A stretch of 64,000 bases of DNA from an uncultured Eubacteriales bacterium (GTDB taxonomy: Bacteria > Bacillota > Clostridia > Oscillospirales > Oscillospiraceae), in contig URAZ01000004.1 in assembly GCA_900545925.1 (NCBI GenBank), positions 1 through 64,000 on the forward strand, written 5' to 3'. The number at the start of each line of letters is the position of its first letter. Positions within the stretch are counted from its first letter, which is position 1. A program made the position numbers and the translations under genes. The notes under the pieces were generated by a model. The model saw only the letters and a list, made by a program, of their open reading frames with translations. It was not told the DNA's origin and searched no databases. Shown here piece after piece: positions 15,126 to 22,812 of the stretch.

Positions 15126-17015
15126 ATGAATATTGTTCGCGGCCACAAGGGCGGAATTGGCGTTCCCAATTCCGCCCTCGGCCTGTCTTTCAAAGAAAGC
15201 GAGGCGAATCCTCTGAAACAGAAGAAAAAAAGTTCCAACGGGCGGACGCTTGCGCGGCTGCTGCGCGGAAGCTGGCGGTATTTTGCCGCCTGCATCGCCG
15301 CAAGCCTGCTCTTTACGCTCTGCGAACTGGTCATTCCGCAGATCATCCGCGTGAGCGTCGATTCCCTGATCGGTGAGGCCCCCGTAAAGTCTGCGGCAGC
15401 GCGTCCAATCGTCGCTGCACTCGGCGGCGCAGCCTATCTGCGGCAAAACCTGTGGCTCCCGGCAGCCTTTATGGCGGGGCTCGGGCTGCTGTCTGCTATC
15501 ATGCGCTACTGCGTGAACATCTACAGTTCCAAGGCGGGCGAAACGCTCGTCAAGACCAGCCGGGATCTTTTGTATCATCACATCCAGCACCTGCCGTGGA
15601 AGTGGCATATGCAGAACCCCACCGGCGATATCATCCAGCGCTGCACCTCGGACGTTGAGCGCATCAAGACCTTCTTTGAAGAGCAGTTCGTCTCCGTGTT
15701 CCGCGCCGTGGCGATGATCGTGTTCGCGCTCGTGTGCATGGCGCTTATGAACTGGAAGCTGGCGCTCGTGCCGGCGGTCATGTTCCCGATCATCATTGTC
15801 TATTCTCTGCTGTTCCACAACTCCATCCGTGAGCGCTACACTGCCTGCGACGAATCCGAGGGCGTGCTGTCTACCATCGCGCAGGAGAACCTGACCGGCG
15901 TGCGCGTTGTGCGCGCCTTTGGCCGCGAGGAATACGAGCGGCAGCGCTTTGAAAAGCAGAACGAGGACTATACCACGCTCTGGGTGCGTCTGTGCCGCAC
16001 GCTTTCGGACTTCTGGGCTGTCGGCGACGCGACGGCCTGCATCCAGACGATGCTTGTTGTGCTGATCGGCAGCATTCTGTGCGTGCGCGGCGAAATGACC
16101 GAGGGCGAGTTCGTCTCCTTCGCCATTTACAACACCATGAGCATTTCTCCCGTGCGCCGTCTGGGCCGCGTGATCTCCGAAATGAGCAAGGCGGGCGTCT
16201 CCGTATCCCGTATTGGCGAAATTCTCGACGCCCCCTGTGAACAGGACAAGCCGGACGCGAAGGAGCTCCCCATGGACGGCGACATCGTCTTCGACCACGT
16301 TTCGTTCCGTTATGGGACGGGGCCGGATGTACTCTCGGACGTGTCCTTCGCCATTCCCGCCGGGTCCAGCTTCGGCATTCTGGGCGGTACCGGCTCCGGC
16401 AAGAGCAGTCTGCTGCTGCTTCTGTGCAGGCTCTATGCACCGTCGGAGGGCCGCGTGATGGTCGGCGGGGAAGATTTGGCGGACATGCCTGCGGCATGGG
16501 TACGCGACCATGTGGGCGTTGTGCTGCAGGAGCCGTTTTTGTTCTCGCGCACGATCGAGGAGAACATCGGCATCTGCGGCGCAGACCGCGAAACGGTGCG
16601 CAAAGCCGCCGCGACGGCCTGCATCGCATCGGACATCGAGCAGTTTGCAAACGGCTATGATACCATGGTCGGGGAGCGCGGCGTGACGCTCTCGGGCGGA
16701 CAGAAGCAGCGCGTGGCCATCGCGCGGATGCTGACGAAGAAAACGCCCGTGATGGTCTTCGACGATTCTCTGTCCGCCGTCGATACGCAGACGGACGAGC
16801 ACATCCGTGAAGCGCTGAACCGTGATCTGACTGGGACGACGAGTATCATCATTTCCCACCGGATCACGACGCTTATGGACTGCGACAACATTCTGGTGCT
16901 GGAGTACGGCAAGGTGCTCCAGCGCGGCACGCCGCAGCAGCTGCTGCAGCAGCCCGGCCTGTTCCGGCAGATCTACGACATGCAGATGTCCATCGGAGAG
17001 GAGGAGCCGGCATGA
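15126..17015 (+). CDS. ABC exporter, permease-ATPase half 1 (degenerate Walker B)
   Basis: Up to 629 residues. Six membrane helices lie in the first half. The ATPase domain has Walker A GGTGSGKSS, signature LSGGQKQR and Walker B VMVFDDSLSAVD. Asp replaces the catalytic Glu, typical of one half of heterodimeric exporters. The start is unclear: ATG 15126 has no ribosome site and lies only about 9 nt after the predicted transcription start, and the following 25 codons cross a 13-bp hairpin. A CTG at 15213, 8 nt after GAGG, gives a more usual N-terminus (LKQKKKSSNG). The next subunit overlaps by 4 nt. Multidrug or lipid/peptide export is inferred from the family. Confidence 0.88.
   Translation: MNIVRGHKGGIGVPNSALGLSFKESEANPLKQKKKSSNGRTLARLLRGSWRYFAACIAASLLFTLCELVIPQIIRVSVDSLIGEAPVKSAAARPIVAALGGAAYLRQNLWLPAAFMAGLGLLSAIMRYCVNIYSSKAGETLVKTSRDLLYHHIQHLPWKWHMQNPTGDIIQRCTSDVERIKTFFEEQFVSVFRAVAMIVFALVCMALMNWKLALVPAVMFPIIIVYSLLFHNSIRERYTACDESEGVLSTIAQENLTGVRVVRAFGREEYERQRFEKQNEDYTTLWVRLCRTLSDFWAVGDATACIQTMLVVLIGSILCVRGEMTEGEFVSFAIYNTMSISPVRRLGRVISEMSKAGVSVSRIGEILDAPCEQDKPDAKELPMDGDIVFDHVSFRYGTGPDVLSDVSFAIPAGSSFGILGGTGSGKSSLLLLLCRLYAPSEGRVMVGGEDLADMPAAWVRDHVGVVLQEPFLFSRTIEENIGICGADRETVRKAAATACIASDIEQFANGYDTMVGERGVTLSGGQKQRVAIARMLTKKTPVMVFDDSLSAVDTQTDEHIREALNRDLTGTTSIIISHRITTLMDCDNILVLEYGKVLQRGTPQQLLQQPGLFRQIYDMQMSIGEEEPA
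15148..15178 (+). repeat. 13-bp hairpin in the ABC-exporter leader
   Basis: AGGGCGGAATTGG (15148-15160) pairs perfectly with CCAATTCCGCCCT (15166-15178), loop CGTTC. There is no T-run. It lies 30 nt after the predicted transcription start and would fold in the mRNA leader. Confidence 0.65.
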
Positions 17016-18829
17016 AACGCGGAAAAGACAAAAAAGGCCTGCCGTTCTTCGGTATCCCAAAGCTGGCCCCTTATTTAAAGCCCTATAAAATGCTGTTTTT
17101 CTGGATGGTTGTGACCGGTACGGTCGGCAGCGGCATGGATGCGATTATCCCCCTGTTCCAGCAGCACGCCATCGACCATTTTATCGCGGACAAAACCATG
17201 CAGGGCGTCGGCGGCTGGCTGGCACTGTACATTCTGGTCATGATCATTCAGACCGCGACGAACTACATTTCCGCCTACGGCGCTTGCAAAGCTGAACTCT
17301 ATATCGGCCGCGACTTAAAGCGCGAGACGTTCAATCATTTGCAGACGCTGTCCTTCTCTTATTTCAACCAGAACAGCGTTGGCTATACCCACGCGCGCGT
17401 CATGTCCGATACCGACCGCATTGCAAGCACGCTTGCATGGGGGTTGATGGAGGCTGTGTGGTACATTGCGTATCTGCTGCTGGCAATCGTGATGATGTTC
17501 GTGCTCAACTGGAAGCTGGCGCTGTGTGTGATGGTCATTGTGCCGGTGCTGGTGATCTCGGGCGTGTATTTCCAGAAAAAACTCGTCTTTTTTCACCGCC
17601 GCGTGCGCGAGCAGAACTCGAAGATCACCGGCGCGTTCAACGAGGGCATCACCGGCGCGAAGACGACCAAAACGCTGGGCATTGAGGACAAGGTCGAGCA
17701 GGAATTCGACGATCTGACCGGCGAAATGAAGCGACTGAGCGTCCGCGCCATGCACTTCCGGAGCGTGTTCATGTCCACGACAGCCTTCGCCGCGTCCATC
17801 GCGCTGGCGATCGTCCTGTGGCGCGGCGGCGTCATCACAAGAGACGGCGTGATCCTGATCGGCACGCTGTCCGTATTTATGAACTATGCGCAAGGCATGA
17901 TGGAGCCGGTGCAGTGGCTTGTGCAGGTCATGTCGTCGCTCGTCAACGTGCAGGTCAATGTCGAACGCGTCACAAGGCTTCTGGAAACGGAATCCGACGT
18001 CAGCGACACGCCGGAGGTCACGGCAAAATACGGCGACGCGTTCCACCCCAAAAAGGAAAACTGGGAGCCGCTTTACGGTGATATTGAATTTCAGGACGTC
18101 ACCTTCCGCTATCCAGACGGCAGCGAAAACGTGCTGGAACACTTTAACCTCAAGGTCCCGCAGGGCACGAACGTCGCCATTGTCGGTGAGACGGGCGCGG
18201 GCAAATCCACGCTGGTCAATCTCGTCTGCCGCTTCTTTGAGCCGACGCAGGGCCGCATTCTGATCGATGGCCGCGACGCGCGGGAACGCAGCCAACTCTG
18301 GCTGCACTCGAACATCGGTTATGTGCTGCAAACGCCGCATCTGTTTTCCGGCACGGTTCTGGAAAACCTGCGCTACGGCAGGCCCGACGCAACGATGGAC
18401 GAGATCGAAGCGGCCGTAAAGACTGTCTCCGCCGACCAGATCATCGCCCGCCTGCCGGACGGCTATAATACCGACATCGGCGAGGGCGGCAACACGCTCT
18501 CCACGGGCGAAAAGCAGCTGCTGTCCTTTGCCCGCGCACTTCTGGCCGACCCGCGCATTTTCGTGCTCGACGAGGCGACCAGTTCCGTTGATACCGTGAC
18601 CGAGCGGCTTATTCAGGACGCCATCGAAAAGGTCATGGCAGGCCGTACCTCGTTTATCATCGCCCACCGCCTATCGACCATCCGCCGCGCGGACGTGATT
18701 CTGGTCGTGCACGACGGCAAGATCATCGAAAGCGGTACGCACCGCTCTTTGATGAACGCGAAGGGCGCCTATTATCAGCTTTACACCCACCAGTACCGTG
18801 AGGAGCAGACCCGCTCCATGATGGATTAA
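17012..18829 (+). CDS. ABC exporter, permease-ATPase half 2
   Basis: 605 residues, starting at an ATGA overlap with half 1. Six membrane helices, then an ATPase domain with Walker A GETGAGKST, a divergent signature LSTGEKQL, and an intact Walker B IFVLDEATSSVD with catalytic Glu. The divergent signature here plus the Asp Walker B of half 1 make up one degenerate ATP site, and the other site is canonical, the arrangement known from TM287/288-like heterodimers. The two genes form a two-gene operon ended by the terminator just downstream. Substrate unknown. Confidence 0.93.
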   Translation: MKRGKDKKGLPFFGIPKLAPYLKPYKMLFFWMVVTGTVGSGMDAIIPLFQQHAIDHFIADKTMQGVGGWLALYILVMIIQTATNYISAYGACKAELYIGRDLKRETFNHLQTLSFSYFNQNSVGYTHARVMSDTDRIASTLAWGLMEAVWYIAYLLLAIVMMFVLNWKLALCVMVIVPVLVISGVYFQKKLVFFHRRVREQNSKITGAFNEGITGAKTTKTLGIEDKVEQEFDDLTGEMKRLSVRAMHFRSVFMSTTAFAASIALAIVLWRGGVITRDGVILIGTLSVFMNYAQGMMEPVQWLVQVMSSLVNVQVNVERVTRLLETESDVSDTPEVTAKYGDAFHPKKENWEPLYGDIEFQDVTFRYPDGSENVLEHFNLKVPQGTNVAIVGETGAGKSTLVNLVCRFFEPTQGRILIDGRDARERSQLWLHSNIGYVLQTPHLFSGTVLENLRYGRPDATMDEIEAAVKTVSADQIIARLPDGYNTDIGEGGNTLSTGEKQLLSFARALLADPRIFVLDEATSSVDTVTERLIQDAIEKVMAGRTSFIIAHRLSTIRRADVILVVHDGKIIESGTHRSLMNAKGAYYQLYTHQYREEQTRSMMD

Positions 18830-18832
18830 ACA

Positions 18833-18865
18833 AAGCCCGGATGCGCAGCATCCGGGCTTATGTTT
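18833..18865. terminator. bidirectional intrinsic terminator
   Basis: 12-bp perfect stem AAGCCCGGATGC/GCATCCGGGCTT with a 3-nt loop, followed by ATGTTTATTTT rightward. It lies between the convergent ABC and MATE genes. Confidence 0.85.
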
Positions 18866-18868
18866 ATT

Positions 18869-20236
18869 TTATTCTGACGGCAACTCCCGCCGCACGCGGG
18901 CAGCCTGACGCCGTCTGGCGTTCAGACAGCCGTAGAAGGCAGGAATCAGGAAGCAGTCGGCCAGCAGCCACGCAAACGGGCTTGCCAGACAGGCTGCGTC
19001 AAAACCGAACGCGGGCACGGCCCAAAGGCTCACGACCGTGCGTGCAAGCATCTCCAGAAGGCCGGAAATCAGCGACAACCGGCTGTAGCCCATGCCCTGA
19101 ATGGACAGGCGCAGTACGTTGACGGCCAGCAAAAGGGGCGTTGCATAGGCAAACGCGACGCTCAGCTGCTGCGTGTAGTCCATGACGCTCGCCGCCTCGT
19201 CCGCGTTCATGAACAAAAGCGCCAGATACCGCGTTCCAAACTGTGCGATCAACACGAACAGAACGCAGTACAAAATTCCGATGAACATACAGGCATACGT
19301 TCCCTGCTTGATGCGGTCATACTTGCCCGCGCCGAGATTCTGCCCTGTGAAGTTTGTGGCCGCCATGGCCAGTGCGTCGAACGGACAGGCCAGCAGCGTA
19401 TAAATTTTCCCCGCCACTGCAACGCCCGACACACACACTGCACCAAGGGAATTGACAGCGCTTTGCAGGATGACGGAGCCGATGGCCGTGATGGAAAACT
19501 GCAGTCCGACCGGGACGCCCATGCCGAGCAGGCGCATCGCCTCCGGCCGGCTGGTTTTCCAATCGTCCTTTTCCATGTGCAGAATCGGAAATCGCTTTTT
19601 GAGATATGCGACACACAGAAGTCCCGAGCCAAGCTGCGAGACAACCGTAGCGATCGCCGCGCCCGCTACGCCCATGCCGAGCACGCACACCGTCAGCAGA
19701 TCAAGCACAATATTGATGGCCGACGCGGCCGCCAGAAACCACACCGGCGATTTGCTGTCGCCCAGCGCGCGCAGGACACACGCGCCCATATTATAAAGGA
19801 TCGTCGTAGGAATACCGACGAAGATGATAAAGATGTAGTCGAACGCATAGTCCATCTGCTCCGCCGGCGTTCCCATGAGGCGCAGAAGCCCGCGCGTAGC
19901 AGGAAGCGTCACGGCCAGCAGCAGCGCCGACATGATAAGCCCCAGCCAAACGCAGCCCGCCACATACCGGCGCAGCTGGTGGTATTCACCCGCACCGAAT
20001 GACTGCGCCAGCGGGATCGCCATGCCGGTGCACAGGCCGCCGCAAAAGCCGAGCACAAGGAAGTTGACCGACCCTGTCGCCCCGACGCCGCCCAGCGCCA
20101 TTACGCCCAGCGCATGGCCGACGATGGCCGTATCGACCAAAGAATAAACCTGCTGCAAAAGAAGCCCAAACAGCACCGGAACGGCAAACTGCCAGACCCG
20201 CAAAAGCGGCTTTCCAACTGTCAGATCCTGTGTCAT
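18869..20236 (-). CDS. MATE family efflux transporter
   Basis: 455 residues with twelve membrane helices in two homologous halves. It begins LTVGKPLLRVWQFAVPVLFG, typical of the NorM/DinF-like MatE family, with GVGATGSVNFLVLGFCGGLCTGM and the mid-protein GMGVPVGLQFSITAIGSVI. ATG 20236 lies 9 nt after AAAAGGAGG; an ATG at 20260 lies before that site and is rejected. These proteins exchange cations for drugs or metabolites. It has its own promoter. Confidence 0.92.
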   Translation of the reverse strand: MTQDLTVGKPLLRVWQFAVPVLFGLLLQQVYSLVDTAIVGHALGVMALGGVGATGSVNFLVLGFCGGLCTGMAIPLAQSFGAGEYHQLRRYVAGCVWLGLIMSALLLAVTLPATRGLLRLMGTPAEQMDYAFDYIFIIFVGIPTTILYNMGACVLRALGDSKSPVWFLAAASAINIVLDLLTVCVLGMGVAGAAIATVVSQLGSGLLCVAYLKKRFPILHMEKDDWKTSRPEAMRLLGMGVPVGLQFSITAIGSVILQSAVNSLGAVCVSGVAVAGKIYTLLACPFDALAMAATNFTGQNLGAGKYDRIKQGTYACMFIGILYCVLFVLIAQFGTRYLALLFMNADEAASVMDYTQQLSVAFAYATPLLLAVNVLRLSIQGMGYSRLSLISGLLEMLARTVVSLWAVPAFGFDAACLASPFAWLLADCFLIPAFYGCLNARRRQAARVRRELPSE

Positions 20237-20268
20237 ATACACGCTCCTCCTTTTTGTCATGGATACTC

Positions 20269-20296
20269 GTTATATCATATTTTTTTAAATTGTCAA
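20269..20296 (-). promoter_or_regulatory. promoter of the MATE gene
   Basis: On the minus strand, TTGACA (20296-20291), a 16-bp AT-rich spacer and TATAAC (20274-20269). The transcript begins roughly 25 nt before the ATG. Confidence 0.7.
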
Positions 20297-20520
20297 TTCA
20301 TTTTTGTTCGCAATGGGCAATTTTCCACCATCATTTTTGCGCATGGCGAGCATAAGCCGTGCTGCGTTTTTTTTCGGAACTCCGCACAGTTTTTTCATGC
20401 TTTCTTTACAATTCGTTCTCACTTTTTTCAGCGTTATTTCAGATTCGTGCGGTATGCTGAAAGCACAAAAACAAAGAACCCACACGCACCGCAAGGATGC
20501 GCGGAAAGGAGATTATCAAT

Positions 20521-21924
20521 ATGTCCGAAGTATTCAACAATGACTTTACATCAGAATCCAATCAGCAGCCATCCAATTCCTATCCGTACAGCTTTGAGCA
20601 GCCAGCTGCCGCACAGCCGCAGCCGTCCGCTCCGGCACCCGAGCAGAAGAAAAAGGGCGGCAAGGCCGGAAAGATCGTTGCGCTGCTTCTGGCCTGTGCA
20701 CTTGTGGGCGGCGGCTCCGGCTTCGGAGCGGCCGCGCTGATGCAAAAAAACGCAGCGGCCCAGCCGCAGAGCACAACGCAGGCATCCTCCGATGCGTCCG
20801 TCATGCTCGAGGCCAAGCGGCAGGCAGCGGCTCTGCAGGTCGCATCCGTTGACACCGGCAAGGTACTCACGCCGAGCGAGGTCTATGCGCAGAACGTGAA
20901 CTCCACCGTCGGCATCACCACCTCCATCACCACCAACTACTTTGGCTACCAGACCACATCTGCCGCAGCCGGTTCCGGCTTCATCCTGACACAGGATGGT
21001 TATATCCTGACAAACTATCATGTCGTCGAGGGTTCCAACTCCATCAAGGTCACGACCTATGACGGCACGAGCTACGATGCGCAGCTGATCGGCTACGACG
21101 AGAGCAACGACATTGCCGTCCTGAAGATCGACGCGACGGATCTGACCCCGGTCGTTCTGGGCGACTCCGATACACTGAACGTTGGCGATACCGTCGTCGC
21201 CATCGGCAACCCGCTCGGCGAACTGACGTTCTCGCTCACGACCGGCGTTGTCAGCGCACTTGACCGCCCCGTCACCTTCTCCACCGGCACGACCATGAAC
21301 CTCATCCAGACCGACTGCGCCATCAACTCCGGTAACTCCGGCGGCGCGCTGTTCAATCTCTACGGCGAGGTCATCGGCATCACAAACGCAAAATACTCCT
21401 CCTCGAGTTCGTCCTCTGAGGCGTCCATCGATAACATCGGCTTTGCCATCCCGCTCGATCAGGTCCGCTCGATTTTTGAGTCGATCATCACGAACGGCTA
21501 TATCGTAAAGCCCTATATCGGTGTGACGGTCTCCGACGTGTCCTCCGAGAGCCAGAGTTACGGTCTGCCGCAGGGCGCAGCTGTCCGCTCCGTTACGGAG
21601 AACGGCCCGGCTGCTGAGGCTGGCCTGCAGGAGAGCGATATCATCACCGCCGCGAACGGTGAGACAATCACCAGCAGCAACGATCTGGTCAAGCTTGTCA
21701 AGGCCGCGTCCGCAGGCGATACGCTGGAACTCACGGTCTACCGTCAGGGTCAGACCTTGACGCTCACGCTGACCGTCGGCGAGCAGAAGACCGACGCGCT
21801 GCCCGCCCAGACCACCGACCAGACCCAGCAGTCCCAGCAGGGCTATTATGACGGCGGCCAGTCCGGCCAGTCCGATAATCAGTTCGGCGGCTCATGGCCC
21901 TTCGGCTTTGGCTTCGGCGGCTAA
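20521..21924 (+). CDS. HtrA/DegP-like serine protease with PDZ domain
   Basis: 467 residues. A charged Gln/Pro-rich N-terminus precedes one membrane helix (about residues 54-75). The trypsin-like domain has the catalytic triad His167 (TNYHVVEG), Asp197 (SNDIAVLKID) and Ser273 (NSGNSGGALFN). A C-terminal PDZ domain (about 330-425, with AAEAGLQESDIITAANGE) is followed by a Gln/Gly-rich tail. It is a membrane-anchored protease acting outside the cytoplasm on misfolded proteins. ATG 20521 lies 9 nt after AAAGGAG; the frame is open back to 20497 without a site. Confidence 0.94.
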   Translation: MSEVFNNDFTSESNQQPSNSYPYSFEQPAAAQPQPSAPAPEQKKKGGKAGKIVALLLACALVGGGSGFGAAALMQKNAAAQPQSTTQASSDASVMLEAKRQAAALQVASVDTGKVLTPSEVYAQNVNSTVGITTSITTNYFGYQTTSAAAGSGFILTQDGYILTNYHVVEGSNSIKVTTYDGTSYDAQLIGYDESNDIAVLKIDATDLTPVVLGDSDTLNVGDTVVAIGNPLGELTFSLTTGVVSALDRPVTFSTGTTMNLIQTDCAINSGNSGGALFNLYGEVIGITNAKYSSSSSSSEASIDNIGFAIPLDQVRSIFESIITNGYIVKPYIGVTVSDVSSESQSYGLPQGAAVRSVTENGPAAEAGLQESDIITAANGETITSSNDLVKLVKAASAGDTLELTVYRQGQTLTLTLTVGEQKTDALPAQTTDQTQQSQQGYYDGGQSGQSDNQFGGSWPFGFGFGG

Positions 21925-21986
21925 TATCACCCGCTTCTGACCGGTTTCTTCTCTCTACTCCTCCATGATTTCTTCCTTCCGGTCAT

Positions 21987-22026
21987 AAAACGGCGGACGC
22001 TGCTTTTCGCAGCGCCCGCCGTTTTT
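21987..22026. terminator. bidirectional intrinsic terminator
   Basis: Long stem AAAACGGCGG-CGCTGC paired with GCAGCG-CCGCCGTTTT, one mismatch, loop TTTTC, ending in GTTTTTT rightward; leftward it also runs into T. It lies between htrA and a convergent small gene. Confidence 0.9.
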
Positions 22027-22028
22027 TA

Positions 22029-22397
22029 TTATGCGCCGCAGCCCTGGATGTCCAGAGAATCGAGCGCCTCCTGACCAGCGGCGGTCAGGGCCATGCTGCC
22101 GTGAATGGGCCAAGGCTCATAGCCTGCGTAATCAAAGCCCTTCAGCGGCAGAGCGAAATCCACGGAAATAAGCCGCTTGATCTGCAGGGCGAGGATCGCC
22201 GCGCTGGTCTGCGCGCGGTTTTCGGAGCCGTCCAGATACACGGGCGTTTCGTCCGTTCTCGTGCAGGCGGCAGGCAGAAAGGCCAGTTCGGCAAACTGCC
22301 GCAGCAGCCGAAGTTCCGGCTCCGTCAGAAGCAGCACATGGCTCCTGCATCCGCCGCAGCCGCCTGCGCAGCCTCCGCAGGACGTACAGCCAGTCAT
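22029..22397 (-). CDS. hypothetical Cys-rich protein with winged-helix-like region
   Basis: 122 residues. The N-terminus is packed with Cys and Gly (CTSCGGCAGGCGGC), suggesting metal binding. The rest (ELRLLRQFAELAFLPAA to GSMALTAAGQEALD) has the helix pattern of a small winged-helix domain; this is an impression, not a match. ATG 22397 is chosen because AGGAGGG (22404-22410) lies 6 nt upstream; the ATG at 22403 directly abuts that site. It is an isolated gene with no functional context. Confidence 0.55.
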   Translation of the reverse strand: MTGCTSCGGCAGGCGGCRSHVLLLTEPELRLLRQFAELAFLPAACTRTDETPVYLDGSENRAQTSAAILALQIKRLISVDFALPLKGFDYAGYEPWPIHGSMALTAAGQEALDSLDIQGCGA

Positions 22398-22441
22398 ATT
22401 CATCCCTCCTGCTGCTAGGATACCCGAATCACGCGGAAACG

Positions 22442-22615
22442 TCAATGTTTTTCGGATAAAAGCGCCGTCAGCTTGTCGGTCAGCGTCCACACGCCCGCGA
22501 TCAGTCCCAGCAGGACTGCCGCCGGGATGGCCAGCACGCCGATCACGGCCAGCCCCAGATAAAACACACCGCCCGAGACGCCGTCCTTTGCTTTTTTTAT
22601 CGAATCACTGCGCAT
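22442..22615 (-). CDS. small membrane protein, hypothetical (57 aa)
   Basis: 57 residues: a short charged N-terminus, one or two hydrophobic helices (GGVFYLGLAVIGVLAIPAAV and on to about residue 43) and a short polar tail. ATG 22615 follows GGGAG at a longish 11 nt. It overlaps the preceding small gene by 19 nt, in a different frame. It is the last gene of the exporter operon and could be an accessory subunit of the ABC transporter; no family is recognised. Confidence 0.5.
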   Translation of the reverse strand: MRSDSIKKAKDGVSGGVFYLGLAVIGVLAIPAAVLLGLIAGVWTLTDKLTALLSEKH

Positions 22616-22812
22616 AGTTCTAATTTCTCCCGTGCAAGCGTCCATACGTCGCGCAGCCAGAGGAAGAAGTCCTCCAGATTGCGGACGGTCTGCTGCACGC
22701 CGACCTCCGCGCAGCTGCCGAACACGGCCTTTGCCGCACAGCAGGTCATGCCGATGAGCAGCGCCGCGATCAGAACAAGCACCAGAACGAGCCGGAGCAA
22801 AAACCGGATCAT
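22597..22812 (-). CDS. small membrane protein, hypothetical (71 aa)
   Basis: 71 residues: one N-terminal hydrophobic helix of about 20 residues ending MTCCAAKAVFG, then an amphipathic stretch (TVRNLEDFFLWLRDVWTLAREKLEL). GGAGG lies 7 nt before the ATG. It overlaps the permease stop by 4 nt, so it is translated as part of the BceAB-type operon. The CC after the helix could be a lipidation site, but the lipobox is weak. Function unknown. Confidence 0.6.
   Translation of the reverse strand: MIRFLLRLVLVLVLIAALLIGMTCCAAKAVFGSCAEVGVQQTVRNLEDFFLWLRDVWTLAREKLELCAVIR

Noticed and set aside
15078..17060. 660-codon minus-strand open frame opposite the ABC exporter
   Set aside because: Shadow of a gene with complete Walker and signature motifs on the other strand.
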